Source: CAWDXG01 sp963822115
GTDB taxonomy: Bacteria > Myxococcota_A > Polyangia > Polyangiales > Polyangiaceae
NCBI GenBank assembly: GCA_963822115.1
Contig: CAWGGM010000011.1
Location: forward strand, 248,001-312,000
Direction: 5' to 3'
Length of the DNA: 64,000 nucleotides
Made by a program: the position numbers and the translations under genes. Of this stretch, positions 41,622 through 49,953 are shown in pieces (the stretch's first letter is position 1; each line of letters opens with the position of its first letter). The notes under the pieces were generated by a model, which saw only the letters and a program-made list of their open reading frames with translations, did no database searches and was not told where the DNA came from.

Positions 41622-42568
41622 GGGGCCTCTTTATCCGGGATCCGCGCCAGCGGCACCAGCTCCAGGACCGGCACCGACAGCTCCAGCGCGGCGGCCAGCA
41701 CGTCGTTGGGCGTCGCGTCGGCGCCGAGATCGACGATCAGCCGCGCGCTCGGCTCGGCCGCGTTGAACGGCAGCGCGCGCCCGCCGGCGCCCGCTGCCTG
41801 CACGCCCAGTCCGCGCGCCTCGAGCTGTCCGGAAAGCTCCGCGGCGCCGTGGGCGACCGTCACCAGGTAGCGCTGCCCGGGCGACAGCGCGTGAGCGGGC
41901 GGGCCCTGGGCGACCAGGCTGCCCGCTTCCAGCACCAGCACCTCGTCCATGCGCTCGAGCAGGCCGCGCGCCGCGCCTGTAGGCGCGGGATCGGCCACCG
42001 ACCAGAGCAGTTGTCGCCCGGCCGAGGCGCGATCGACGAGCGGCAGGAGGCGCTCCTGCGACGCTGGGTCCAGCCCGTCGAAGGGCGCTTCCAGCGCCAG
42101 CACGCGCGGCGCGCCGAGCGTGGCGTGCGTGATGAACAGCGCGCGGCGCTCGACGGCGTCGAGGCGCGCGAGCGTGCGGGGGCCGAGCGCCGACAGGCCC
42201 AGGGCTTCGAGCGCGGCGTGCGCGCTGCGGCGGCTGTCGCGCGCGGACAGCCCGAGCAGCCGCGCGCTTTCCGCCAGGTAGCGCGCGACCGTCCACTTGG
42301 CGGGCAGCCCGCGCCCGGGCCGCGCCAGCCCTACCACGCCGAGCGCCGTGGCGCGCGCCGCCTCGCTGCCGTCGATCTCGACGCGCCCCGCCGCGAGCTG
42401 TGCCTCGCGGCCGAGCAGCGCGAACAGCGGGGCCCACGCGCCGACCAGAGCGATGCGGCTGCCCGAGCCGACACAGGACAGCCCTTCGAGCAGCGCGCCG
42501 CCAGCTGCGTCGATGCGCGCGCCGTCGCACAGCAAGAGCGGCGCGGCCTGTTGCGATGCCTCTGTCAT
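41618..42568 (-). CDS. degenerate ABC-transporter ATPase-like protein
   Basis: 316 aa; ATG overlaps the sppA stop (ATGA) and its own stop overlaps the proB start. The layout is that of an ABC ATPase: a beta strand and GSGSRIALVG, a helical middle, PRVLALEAPFDGLDP in the place of Walker B and D-loop, and a C-terminal part after LVAQGPPAHAL (typical post-ATPase strand). The Walker A sequence reads LVGAWAPLFALLG with no GKS/T lysine, and the signature LSGGQ position has LDAVERRAL. ATP hydrolysis is therefore unlikely. It may be a structural or regulatory relict of an exporter. Confidence 0.7.
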   Translation of the reverse strand: MTEASQQAAPLLLCDGARIDAAGGALLEGLSCVGSGSRIALVGAWAPLFALLGREAQLAAGRVEIDGSEAARATALGVVGLARPGRGLPAKWTVARYLAESARLLGLSARDSRRSAHAALEALGLSALGPRTLARLDAVERRALFITHATLGAPRVLALEAPFDGLDPASQERLLPLVDRASAGRQLLWSVADPAPTGAARGLLERMDEVLVLEAGSLVAQGPPAHALSPGQRYLVTVAHGAAELSGQLEARGLGVQAAGAGGRALPFNAAEPSARLIVDLGADATPNDVLAAALELSVPVLELVPLARIPDKEAP

Positions 42569-45132
42569 GGGCCGACGGGAACGAGCTCCATGCGGGCCAT
42601 CGGCGCATCGGGCGGGTGGACCACGAACGGGCTCAGCGCCTGCAGCAGATCGAACAGCTGCGGCGGCAGCGCCCCTCGCGCAGCGGTGCTTTCGTGGACG
42701 CCCTCGATGCCGAGCAGCTTGCCGATGATGGTGGTGTTCGGCGGCGGCAGCTCCTCGATCGGCGTCTCGGGCGGCAAACCGGCCTTGGCGCGCGCATACG
42801 CCAGCGCCTGGCGCAGCCCGCCGAGCTCGTCGACCAGGCCGCGTGTCTGCGCCTGCTGGCCGGTCCACACCCGCCCGCGCGCGACCTTGTCCACGGCCTG
42901 CTTGCTCATGCCCCGGCCCTGCGCCACGCGCGACAGGAACATGTCGTAGAACTGCGCGACCTTGTGCTGGAGCTCCTTGCGCTCGCTCTTGGTGAAGGGA
43001 CGGAAGATCGACTCGGCGTCGGCGCGCGGCGCGGTCTTGTAGGTCTCGATGTTGACGCCGATCTTCTTGAGCAGCTGGGCGATGTCGGCCTTGCCGTAGA
43101 AGATGCCGATGCTGCCCGTCACCGTCAGCGGGTCGGCGAAGATGCGCGTCGCGGGCGAAGCGATGTAGTAGCCGCCGCTGGCCGCGTAGCTGCCCATGCT
43201 CACCACCAGCGGCTTGACCTTGGCGGTGAGCTCGACCTGGCGCCACATCACGTCGGCGGCCATCGCCGAGCCGCCGGGCGACTCGATGCGCAGCACCACG
43301 GCGCCCACCGTCGGATCCTCGCGCACCTTCTTCAGCGTGTCGGCGATGGTGTACGAGCCCGCCAGGCGCGTGCCGATGAGCGGGATGGTCTTGTTGCGGC
43401 CGTCGATCATGTCGCCGTCGACGTAGACGATGGCGACGCGCTTGACGTTGCCGAAGCGCTCGGGCGCGCGCGGCGCGCGGCCATCCTTGATGAGCAGCGT
43501 CTTGCGTCCCACCAGCTTGTCGACGGCGTCCTCAATCTGGTCGTCGAAGGCGTAGCCGTCGATGAGTCCCGCGGCCTTGGCCTCGCTGGCCACGAACGGG
43601 CCCTTGGCGATGCGCGCGCGCAGCTTGTCGACCGGAATGTGGCGACCAGCGGAGACGCCCTGCATGAAGATCCGCTCGTACTGCTGCAGGAGGTCGATGG
43701 TGTCGGCGCGCGACGTGGGGCTGGCGCTTTCGCGCGTGAACTGCTCGGGCGCGCTCTTGTGGATGCCGATGCGCACGAAGTCGGCGCGGATGCCGAGCTT
43801 CTTCATCAGGCCGGCGAAGTACATGTACTGCGTGCGCAGGCCCGCGAAGCGCAGCCCGCCGGCGGGGTTCATCAGGATGCGGTCCGCGGCCGAGCACATG
43901 TACAGCGCGGAGCCCGGCGCGTCCTCCAGGTGGCAGAGAACGCGCTTGCCCCGGGCGCGCAGGTGGTAGATGGCGTCGCGCAGCTCTTCCACGTGCGCCA
44001 GCGAGCTGGCCGGAGCCGTCCTCAGCTCGAACACCACGGCGTCGATCGCCGGCTCGTCGTCCGCGATCGACCACAGCTGCCTGAGCAGCGCCACGTGCTG
44101 GCGCGTGCCCGGCGTGCTCTCGATGCGGATGCGGATGGCGTAGCGCGGCACCTCGGGTCCGGCCGGCTCGCGGTAGCCCTTGAAGGCCACTTCGGTCTGG
44201 ATGCCGTAGCTGTTGTTCCTGCCCAGGCCGTTGCCGGTCACGCCGCCGCCGCTGAGCTCCATCGAGCCGCTGGGCGTGTTCAGGTAGAAGGCGAGCGCCG
44301 CGGACGCGGTCCAGGCGCGGCCCTCGGGGCCCGAGGGGCTGTTCTGTGGGTTGCTCATCGAGAAGCCGCCGCGCAGCCGTCCGATGGGCGGGATGTCGAT
44401 GCCGAGCGTGGCGCGCGGCACCCACACGCCCTTGTGGCCCGAGTCGATGTAGCGCGCTTCCAGCCCCAGCTCGGCGGTGCGCGTGCCGAAAGGCCGGATC
44501 GCCACGCCCATGTCGAAGGCGGGATCGAGCCGCGTGCCGCCGGTGCTGACCGGGCTGTTGAAGTCGTGCGCCACACCGGACAGCGCGATCTGGTCGAAGG
44601 GACGCCAGCTGAGCCCGGCGTTCCAGGCGCTGTAGCCGTCCGACTGCGCCACGCGCGAGTAGGAGTGCTGGTAGCTGATGCCGAGCGAGGCGGTCTTCGA
44701 GTCGCCGAGCGCCAGACCCCAGGTCAGCCACTGGTAGTTGCCGGCCGCGTAGCGGTCGATGCTGGGCAGCCCCGCCGGCGGGTAGGGCGCCAGCGAGCCG
44801 GCGGCCCGCGGCGGATCGACCAGGTCGAAGCGCAGCCCGGTCGACAGCGGGATCAGCGGCAGCGGGAAGCCGAGCGCGATGGCGTGGCCCTGCCAGGGCA
44901 CGCGGGTGTCCTCGTCCAGGTAGATGCTCGACCAGCGCAGCTCCGCCGCCGGCATGAAGGCGAGGTTGGCCGGATTGAGCACCAGCGCGGTGGTGTCGTC
45001 GTCGCTGGCGACGCTGCGCCCCAGCGCGGGCAGCGGCAACGCGCGGCGGATGGGCTCCTGTGCGTTGACGGCGACGCCGCTGGAAACCAGCAGCAGCAGC
45101 AGAAGAAGTAGCAGGTAGCGATGTTGTTTCAT
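42565..45132 (-). CDS. sppA: SppA-type (S49) protease fused to an N-terminal beta-barrel-like domain
   Basis: 855 aa. A signal peptide (LLLLLLLLLVSSGVAVNAQ) is followed by about 310 residues with outer-membrane-barrel character: ATALVLNPANLAF-like start, repeated aromatic-ended strands (LGISYQHSYSRVAQ, NAGLSWRPFDQIALSG, RTAELGLEARYIDSG). From about 340 the tandem S49 fold begins: the general base in HKSAPEQFTR (about 459) and the nucleophile Ser in MGSYAASGGYY (about 646), the SppA Ser/Lys arrangement. GSIGIFYGK and RVWTGQQAQTRGLVDELGG confirm it. Normal SppA has about 620 aa and a membrane anchor; this is an exported fusion. Confidence 0.85.
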   Translation of the reverse strand: MKQHRYLLLLLLLLLVSSGVAVNAQEPIRRALPLPALGRSVASDDDTTALVLNPANLAFMPAAELRWSSIYLDEDTRVPWQGHAIALGFPLPLIPLSTGLRFDLVDPPRAAGSLAPYPPAGLPSIDRYAAGNYQWLTWGLALGDSKTASLGISYQHSYSRVAQSDGYSAWNAGLSWRPFDQIALSGVAHDFNSPVSTGGTRLDPAFDMGVAIRPFGTRTAELGLEARYIDSGHKGVWVPRATLGIDIPPIGRLRGGFSMSNPQNSPSGPEGRAWTASAALAFYLNTPSGSMELSGGGVTGNGLGRNNSYGIQTEVAFKGYREPAGPEVPRYAIRIRIESTPGTRQHVALLRQLWSIADDEPAIDAVVFELRTAPASSLAHVEELRDAIYHLRARGKRVLCHLEDAPGSALYMCSAADRILMNPAGGLRFAGLRTQYMYFAGLMKKLGIRADFVRIGIHKSAPEQFTRESASPTSRADTIDLLQQYERIFMQGVSAGRHIPVDKLRARIAKGPFVASEAKAAGLIDGYAFDDQIEDAVDKLVGRKTLLIKDGRAPRAPERFGNVKRVAIVYVDGDMIDGRNKTIPLIGTRLAGSYTIADTLKKVREDPTVGAVVLRIESPGGSAMAADVMWRQVELTAKVKPLVVSMGSYAASGGYYIASPATRIFADPLTVTGSIGIFYGKADIAQLLKKIGVNIETYKTAPRADAESIFRPFTKSERKELQHKVAQFYDMFLSRVAQGRGMSKQAVDKVARGRVWTGQQAQTRGLVDELGGLRQALAYARAKAGLPPETPIEELPPPNTTIIGKLLGIEGVHESTAARGALPPQLFDLLQALSPFVVHPPDAPMARMELVPVGP

Positions 45133-46268
45133 GTGGCAAACCCGCGGGCTTTCGCGACGGCCTCGATCTCCGGCCGGCGCGCTTCGAGCTCGGCGGGATC
45201 CTTGACGGGCAGGAAGCGGGACGAGGCGCCCTCGCGCGACACGCGCAGGAAGCGCGTGTCCAGGTGGCTGGTGACCTCGCCCACGAGCCGCTCGAACTGG
45301 ATCACCGGCTGGCCTTCCACCTTCTTCGTGACCGCGAAGAAGGTCCAGTCCATGTCCAGATCGTGCAGCGCGCGCGCGTCGAAGTGGAAGGTGTTGGTGT
45401 TGAACACGCGCACCTGCGCCGGGTCGAAGCCCTCCGGCAACCGGAACTCCTCCAGCACCACCGGCCGCCCGTCGAGCCGCACCGGGATGCCGCCGCGGTC
45501 GGAGCCGACCTTGTCGACCACCTCGCAGGTGACCTGCGTCTTGCGATCGAGGTGCCAGCCGATCACCACCGGGTCGACCGTGGCGCCGAGGTTATCGAGG
45601 TTGGCCATCATCAGCACGCGCCCGCCCTGCTCGACGAAGCGCGAGAGCAGCCCGCTCTCCTTCAGCGCGTCGGGCAGGTCGCCGTGGCCGGGCGCGTGCT
45701 CGCTCACCCGGCCCGCGGCGTCGTGGAACAGATCGCCCTCCGGCGTGAGCCGGAGCGAGAGCGACTGCGGGAAGACGGCGACGCTGTCGCCGTCGATGCG
45801 ATCGCCGAGCGCCTGGCGCAGCCCGGCGTCGGTGGCGGCGCTGCTCATCAGCCACAGCGGCACCTTGCGGCCCACGCGCTGTTCCAGCGCCTGCATCTCG
45901 GCCAGCCTCAGGTCGAGAAAGGTGCGGCCGGGCAGCGCCTCGACCAGCGCCTTGACCACGCCGCCCATGCGCGTGGCCATGCCGCCGGCCAGCACCACCA
46001 GCGCGCAGCGTCCGCTGGCGAGCGCCGCCAGCCCCAGCGCCTCCAGGCGTTGCGACTCGGGCGAGCCCGGCTCGGGCAGATCGCTCACGTCGTCCGGCGC
46101 GGGCGGCTCGACCTGGCCGCGCACGCGGTTGTCCGCCGCGTGATCGACCGGCCCGTTGCTGAGCCGCCCCGCCAGCCGCTCGAAGCGATCGGCGTCGAAG
46201 TGGTGCCTGTCCAGCAGCTCGCGAACCGGTTGCGGGAGCTGCTCCAGCTGCTCTTTGATCGAAGCCAT
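45129..46268 (-). CDS. UDPGP-family nucleotidyltransferase (sugar-1-P uridylyltransferase)
   Basis: 379 aa. The UDPGP core: CALVVLAGGMATRMGG (nucleotide-binding loop LxGGxxTRxG) near residue 90, VPLWLMSSAATDAGL, SVAVFPQSLSLRLTPEGDL, GHGDLPDALKESGLL, then MANLDNLGATVDPVVIGWHL and FNTNTFHFDARAL. These blocks match UDP-N-acetylhexosamine and UDP-glucose pyrophosphorylases of the UAP1/UGP type. It probably makes a UDP-sugar for glycan synthesis. The ATG at 46268 is the first after a repetitive non-coding stretch. It heads an operon: its stop overlaps the sppA-fusion start. Confidence 0.85.
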   Translation of the reverse strand: MASIKEQLEQLPQPVRELLDRHHFDADRFERLAGRLSNGPVDHAADNRVRGQVEPPAPDDVSDLPEPGSPESQRLEALGLAALASGRCALVVLAGGMATRMGGVVKALVEALPGRTFLDLRLAEMQALEQRVGRKVPLWLMSSAATDAGLRQALGDRIDGDSVAVFPQSLSLRLTPEGDLFHDAAGRVSEHAPGHGDLPDALKESGLLSRFVEQGGRVLMMANLDNLGATVDPVVIGWHLDRKTQVTCEVVDKVGSDRGGIPVRLDGRPVVLEEFRLPEGFDPAQVRVFNTNTFHFDARALHDLDMDWTFFAVTKKVEGQPVIQFERLVGEVTSHLDTRFLRVSREGASSRFLPVKDPAELEARRPEIEAVAKARGFAT

Positions 46269-46320
46269 GGCCGCCGCAGCGTAGACACTCGCCCGCCCGG
46301 GCGCCACCGGCGCTCTCGCC

Positions 46321-46395
46321 CCCGGCAGGTCCCGGGATCGCCCCGGCAGGGCCCGGGATCGCCCCGGCAGGGCCCGGGATCGGCCCGGCAGGCCG
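46321..46395. repeat. 21-bp tandem repeat, about 3.5 units
   Basis: Units of the form CCCGGCAGGGCCCGGGATCG repeat with a 21-base period just upstream of the pyrophosphorylase gene. Frame-preserving period length (7 codons) hints at a former coding repeat; no convincing gene spans it now. The DNA between this array and 46547 holds nothing I can name. Confidence 0.7.
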
Positions 46396-46546
46396 CGGTG
46401 CTGGCGGTCGAGGGCGTGCTGCTGCCCCGGCAGGGCGTGGGAACGGCGGCGACGGCGCGGGGGCGCCGGGGCCGGGCGTGCGGAAGCCGCGGCAGGTCGC
46501 GGTTTCCCTGCGGCAGGGCGCGGGAGCGCCGACCCAGGTCGTGCTG

Positions 46547-46630
46547 GAGGCTCGGCAGCTCGCGTACGAGCGTCGGCAGCTCGCGTTGGAGCGTCGGCAG
46601 CTCGCGTTCGAGCGTCGGCAGCTCGTGCGG
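46547..46630. repeat. 21-bp tandem repeat, about 4 units
   Basis: Units like GAGCGTCGGCAGCTCGCGTTG recur four times with a 21-base period. Both strands would encode heptad-like peptides (ERRQLAL on plus, RELPTLE on minus), so either a coiled-coil gene remnant or simple repeat expansion. It lies between the operon head and the cassette-like region. Confidence 0.7.
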
Positions 46631-46659
46631 GCGATGGCCGCGAGCGTGCGCGCGGCGGC

Positions 46660-46884
46660 TCAGCCTGCGGCGGCGGCTGCGGCCGCGGGCTCGCCAGCGC
46701 TGGCGGCGCTGTCGAGCTCGGCGTGGTCGGCGCTGTTGTGCTCGATGAACTGCTTGTACTGGCGCGAGGTCGGACCGAACACGGCGCGCACCACCTCGGT
46801 GCCGTGCACCAGGAAGGAGTTGGCCGCCAGGCGGACGAGCGCCGTCGTCTTGCTTGGCGGGCGTGGTTCCGCTTCGCGCGGCAC
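46660..46884 (-). CDS. small hypothetical protein at the edge of the cassette-like region
   Basis: 74 codons. The middle (NSFLVHGTEVVRAVFGPT, RQYKQFIEHNSADHAEL) has balanced, gene-like composition, while the first 20 residues are encoded within the repeat copy at 46822-46991 and the end is poly-Ala. The repeat family diverges exactly where this natural-looking sequence begins (about 46822). I therefore suspect the 3' end of an older host gene whose 5' part was replaced when the repeat region arrived. Expression is uncertain. Confidence 0.4.
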   Translation of the reverse strand: MPREAEPRPPSKTTALVRLAANSFLVHGTEVVRAVFGPTSRQYKQFIEHNSADHAELDSAASAGEPAAAAAAAG

Positions 46885-46991
46885 GTGGTGCGAAGCTCGG
46901 ACGATGCTACCGTCATCGGCCGCGCCTGGAAGGTGGTAGCATCAGGAAAGGTTGGACCGGGCGCTCGCAGCTGAGCGGCGGTTCGTTGGAC
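46822..46991 (-). repeat. attC-like repeat, truncated copy
   Basis: Its right arm, ending GGCGGTTCGTTGGAC (box GTTGGAC at 46985-46991), and interior match the element at 47317-47495 along almost its full length. At the left end the homology stops at 46822, just where the other copy has its GTCCAAC box, and a gene-like sequence takes over. This is what loss of one end box would give. On the minus strand the surviving box reads GTCCAAC (RYYYAAC). Confidence 0.6.
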
Positions 46992-47185
46992 AGACTCGCA
47001 CTGCATCTGCATTCTCCTTTTCTGCAGCAGCGCCGTTCTGGTTTCGGGGTCCGGATGGCGCTCGGGCGAGGTCGTCGACAAGCTGGCGGCGCCGAGCCGG
47101 CTGGCTCTGCTGGTTGGCGTCTTGCCGAGCCTTCAAGGCGGTGACCTGGGAGGTAGCGGCGGCCCGAGGCTGATGCGGCGTCGCG

Positions 47186-47316
47186 TCCGGTGACGCCTGC
47201 GTCTCGCTTCCGGCTGGCGGCGTCGCCGCCGCGCGAGATCATCGCGTCATTCCATCCGGAGAGGCGTCGGCTGGTGACTTGCCGCTGCCGTTCCGGGGGA
47301 CGCGACCGCTCTCGCT
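47186..47316 (-). repeat. cassette-start repeat block, copy 1
   Basis: This 131-bp block is homologous to 48513-48644 (shared TCCGGTGACGCC, GGATCATCGC/AGATCATCGC and TTCCATCCGGAGAGGCGTCG). In both copies the homology ends at a GTTGGRC box read on the minus strand (47323-47317 and 48651-48645); beyond the box the sequences are unrelated. That is the pattern expected of two duplicated cassettes joined to different recombination sites. No gene is apparent in it. Confidence 0.6.
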
Positions 47317-47495
47317 GTCCAACAGGCCGCTGCAGCAGACGAGCGCCGTCGTGTCGGCTGGCGGGGCTGGTTCCCCTTCGCGCGGCACGCTCGGCGACTA
47401 TCGAACGAAGGCAGCGTCGCGAGCCGCGCCTGGAAGGTGTTACCATCGGGAGAGGTTGGACCGGGCGCTCGCAGCTGAGCGGCGGTCCGTTGGGC
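47317..47495 (-). repeat. attC-like 179-bp imperfect inverted repeat
   Basis: The element has GTCCAAC at 47317-47323 and GTTGGGC at 47489-47495. The outer arms (47317-47347 and 47464-47495) pair over about 30 bases with few mismatches and two unpaired bases; inner arms (around GGTTCCCCTTCGCGCGGC and GCCGCGCCTGGAAGGTG) pair further. Boxes RYYYAAC and GTTRRRY at the two ends plus an imperfect stem with extrahelical bases are the hallmarks of integron attC sites. The length exceeds most known attC (55-150 bp), which tempers the call. Confidence 0.55.
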
Positions 47496-47683
47496 AGACT
47501 CGCATGGCACCTCCGGAGCTGCGGGCAGCACGAAGTACGACTGGGACCTCGGTCGCCCCAGCGGCGCGGGGGGACAGCTGGTGCGCCGTCGGCTCGGACG
47601 CCAGGCAACCAGCCCAGGGGGCCGGATCCGGTGCATGATCGGGGCCCCTAACGATTTGCTCGTATGTTCGGATTCTCGTTCAA

Positions 47684-48478
47684 ATGGCGCATGCTGACTC
47701 TGACCGGCGTAGGGACACAGCCATAGCTGTCGCCGTTCCGCTCGCGATAGCCTTGGTAGCCGCAGTAGTCACGGGGGTGCGACCGGCTGCGGTCGCTATC
47801 GGCATTGTCATTACCGTATCCTCCGCCTTTGGACTTGTACTCGACACGGCCAGGGCTACTCGTCGGGGCACGACCGGCGCGCGGTATCCCCGAAGGGTCT
47901 TCGCGGAGCTTGTCATTCTGGCGTCGTGCGCCGCACTTGCCCACCTGTTCGGCCTCTGGGAGCTCTTCCTGTTTTGCCTTCTGGCTGTCGCGATCGGCCT
48001 GGCGGTGGTCGGCGCGGCCTGGTTCGTCCTGGCTCTCATGTTGCGGAAGATCGCAATCGTTCCTCCAGTTGGTCCAATCGACTTCTTGAGGCGCGCGGCC
48101 GCATTGAGGGAGTACGCCCACAAGCTCGGACCTGCGCTGATTGCTCGCTACGGCACGGCACAGGGGCACTCGGTGGCGAGGGTCCGGGCTCTGGCGCTGG
48201 AGACGCACGTGAGCCGTAGGTTCCTTCTCTATGCGTGCGCGATGTTCGCGGACAAGGAAGACTTCCAGATTTGGGTCGTGTCTGGCGAAGACGGGCGGGC
48301 GTCCGGGTCGGGGGAGGACGCATACAGAAGCCAGAGACGTAAGCCGCTGGAGCTCAGCTGGGACGCAGCAAAAGCCGGGGCAATGTATGAGGAGATCCGC
48401 AAAATGGCAGCGCCGCAGATTCGTCTTGTCGAGCGTTGGGAGAGCGACGGGCAGCGAGAAACGCAGAACTCGGCATAG
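47684..48478 (+). CDS. membrane protein of unknown function in cassette-like region
   Basis: 264 aa. Four hydrophobic segments lie in the first 125 residues (AIAVAVPLAIALVAAVV; AVAIGIVITVSSAFGLVL; FAELVILASCAALAHLFG; LFCLLAVAIGLAVVGAAW), followed by a soluble C-terminal half with ALIARYGTAQGHS, FADKEDFQIWVVSGEDG and LELSWDAAKAGAMYEEIRKM. No family recognised. The gene and its leader are less GC-rich than the chromosome around them, with codons such as CTT, ATT and TCG less biased, suggesting transfer. It lies between two attC-like boxes, antisense to the presumed cassette direction. Confidence 0.7.
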   Translation: MAHADSDRRRDTAIAVAVPLAIALVAAVVTGVRPAAVAIGIVITVSSAFGLVLDTARATRRGTTGARYPRRVFAELVILASCAALAHLFGLWELFLFCLLAVAIGLAVVGAAWFVLALMLRKIAIVPPVGPIDFLRRAAALREYAHKLGPALIARYGTAQGHSVARVRALALETHVSRRFLLYACAMFADKEDFQIWVVSGEDGRASGSGEDAYRSQRRKPLELSWDAAKAGAMYEEIRKMAAPQIRLVERWESDGQRETQNSA

Positions 48479-48512
48479 TGATGCCGCCTGTCGCGTCCTG
48501 CTCGTTGTCGCA

Positions 48513-48644
48513 TCCGGTGACGCCCGCGCCTTCCTTCTGAGCGGCGGCGTCGCTGCCGCGCAGGATCATCGCCTCGTTCCATCCGGAGAGGCGTCGACCT
48601 GAAACCTTCTGGCTGCTGTTCCTGCCGAGGCGATCGACCTCGCT
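48513..48644 (-). repeat. cassette-start repeat block, copy 2
   Basis: Homologous to 47186-47316. It abuts the box GCCCAAC (48645-48651), GTTGGGC on the minus strand. The copy differs from the first by scattered substitutions and small indels, so the duplication is not recent. Confidence 0.6.
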
Positions 48645-48679
48645 GCCCAACCTACGCCCTGAGGCGTTCCGCAAGCGCT
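48645..48679 (-). repeat. box-bearing hairpin repeat, copy 1 (half attC-like site)
   Basis: GCCCAACCTACGCCC followed by TGAGGCGTTCCGCAAGCGCT is nearly identical to 50861-50895. It contains a 5-bp hairpin (ACGCC...GGCGT). On the minus strand it ends in GTTGGGC, the recombination-end box. The decayed transposase gene begins immediately beyond 48677, so the other half of the site may have been separated by the insertion. Confidence 0.55.
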
Positions 48680-49953
48680 ATCTCGAGTCGCTGACAGCGT
48701 ATGGAAGCAGCGGCGAGCCGCGCTTCTTCAGCGCTTCGAGGTAGCGCGACTCGTCGTACGGAGTGCGGTCGATCCAGCAGCGGTAGAGGATGCGGATCCA
48801 CTTGAAGGCGAGGGCTCGCAGCGTCGCGTTGTAGGCGGCGCCCTTGGCGCGCTGGCGCTCGTAGAAGGCCTTGGCCCAGAAGGAGCGGGGGATGGTTTCC
48901 TTGACCCATTCGACGAAGGTCTGGCGGAGGAAGCGGGAGCAGGCGTAGCGCCAGTGGACCCAGCTCTTGTTGCCGCTGCGTTCGGTGACGGGGGCGATGC
49001 CGGCGTACTGCTGCACGCTCGCGGCGCTGTCGAAACGCTCCCGGCGCTCGCCGAAGGCAACGAGCAGGCGCGGCGCGAGCACGGGGCCTGCGCCGGGCAG
49101 CGACTCGAAGAGCTTGAAGTCGGGCAGCTTGCGGGCGAGCTTTTCGATCTCGTCGTCGAAGCGCTGGATGGCGGCGCAGACGGCGCGCAGCTACGGTAGG
49201 AGCAGCTCGACGACGAGGCGCGCGGGCTCGATGGCGCCGGCGTCGGTGGTGAGCGGGCGCTCGGCTTTCAGCTCCTCGATGCGGCGTGCGATGCTGTCCT
49301 TGCGGCGGACGTTGTGAGCGCGGAAGAAAGCTTCGAGCGTGCTGCGGCGTGCGCGCTGCGCGGCCTGCAAGGTGGGCCAGCGCTCGACGAAGTCGATGAA
49401 GATGTTGGTCGACTTGTCGTCGAACCAGCCCAGAACCTGCGGGAAAATAGGCCTTGAGCGCGTACGTGAGGCGGTTGGTGATGCGCACGCGGTCCTGCAC
49501 GAAGTCGCGCCGCTGTACGACCAGGCGGCGCAGCTGTCGCATGGGGACGCTGTCGCGGCGGAGTGGTGCGACGCGCTCGGGGTGACGACGGAGCAGGTCG
49601 AGCGCGAGCTCGGCGTCCGTGGGATCGTCCTTGGCATTGCTCGGCACGAAGGCCTTGCGGTACCGAGCGAGCGTGCCCGGGTTGACGGGGAAGACGACGA
49701 TGAAGTCGTACTCCAGCAACGCGGAGACGATGGGCCCGTGCTCCAGCTCGACCGCGACGGCGACGGGTGCTCCGCCGAAGCGCTCGCGCAACCCGTCGAG
49801 CCAGGCCTCCAGCGCGACAGGGCGATGCTCGACGATGCTGCGCTCGAGCTTGTCGCTTCCCGGCACCTGGAGGCACACGTCGTGCTTCTTGTCGGCCCAG
49901 TCCAGACCGATGAGTGCTGCGAACTGCCTCGACTGTTTCTCCTGTTTCTGCAC
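48678..49953 (-). pseudogene. IS110-family transposase, disrupted
   Basis: Read from a GTG at 49953. The N-terminal DEDD domain is intact at first: LIGLDWADKKHDVCLQ, VAVELEHGPIVSALLEYD, NAKDDPTDAELALDLLRR. Near 49445 the reading frame shifts (AYFP to FPQVLGWFDDKSTNIF). At 49191-49193 a TAG interrupts between ELLLP and LRAVCAAIQRF. The C-terminal transposase_20 part is preserved: LPGAGPVLAPRLLVAFG, SVQQYAGIAPV, SGNKSWVHWRYA, YNATLRALAFKW. One frameshift and one stop make the product inactive. The stop codon lies beside the attC-like box at 48645. Confidence 0.85.

Noticed and set aside
38613..41870. A very long open frame on the plus strand (over 1000 codons)
   Set aside because: It lies antisense to ftcD and proB, both of which have full conserved motifs; the plus translation is Arg/Ala/His/Asp-rich with no domain. 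High GC content leaves antisense frames open.
46478..46939. A plus-strand frame with coiled-coil-like ERRQLALERRQL repeats
   Set aside because: No ribosome site, the repeat comes from the 21-bp tandem array, and the rest is the antisense of the gene-like minus-strand sequence at 46660-46884.
46913..47608. A 231-codon minus-strand frame with two similar halves
   Set aside because: The similarity is explained by the duplicated repeat elements; the composition is Arg/Pro/Ser-rich with no domain.
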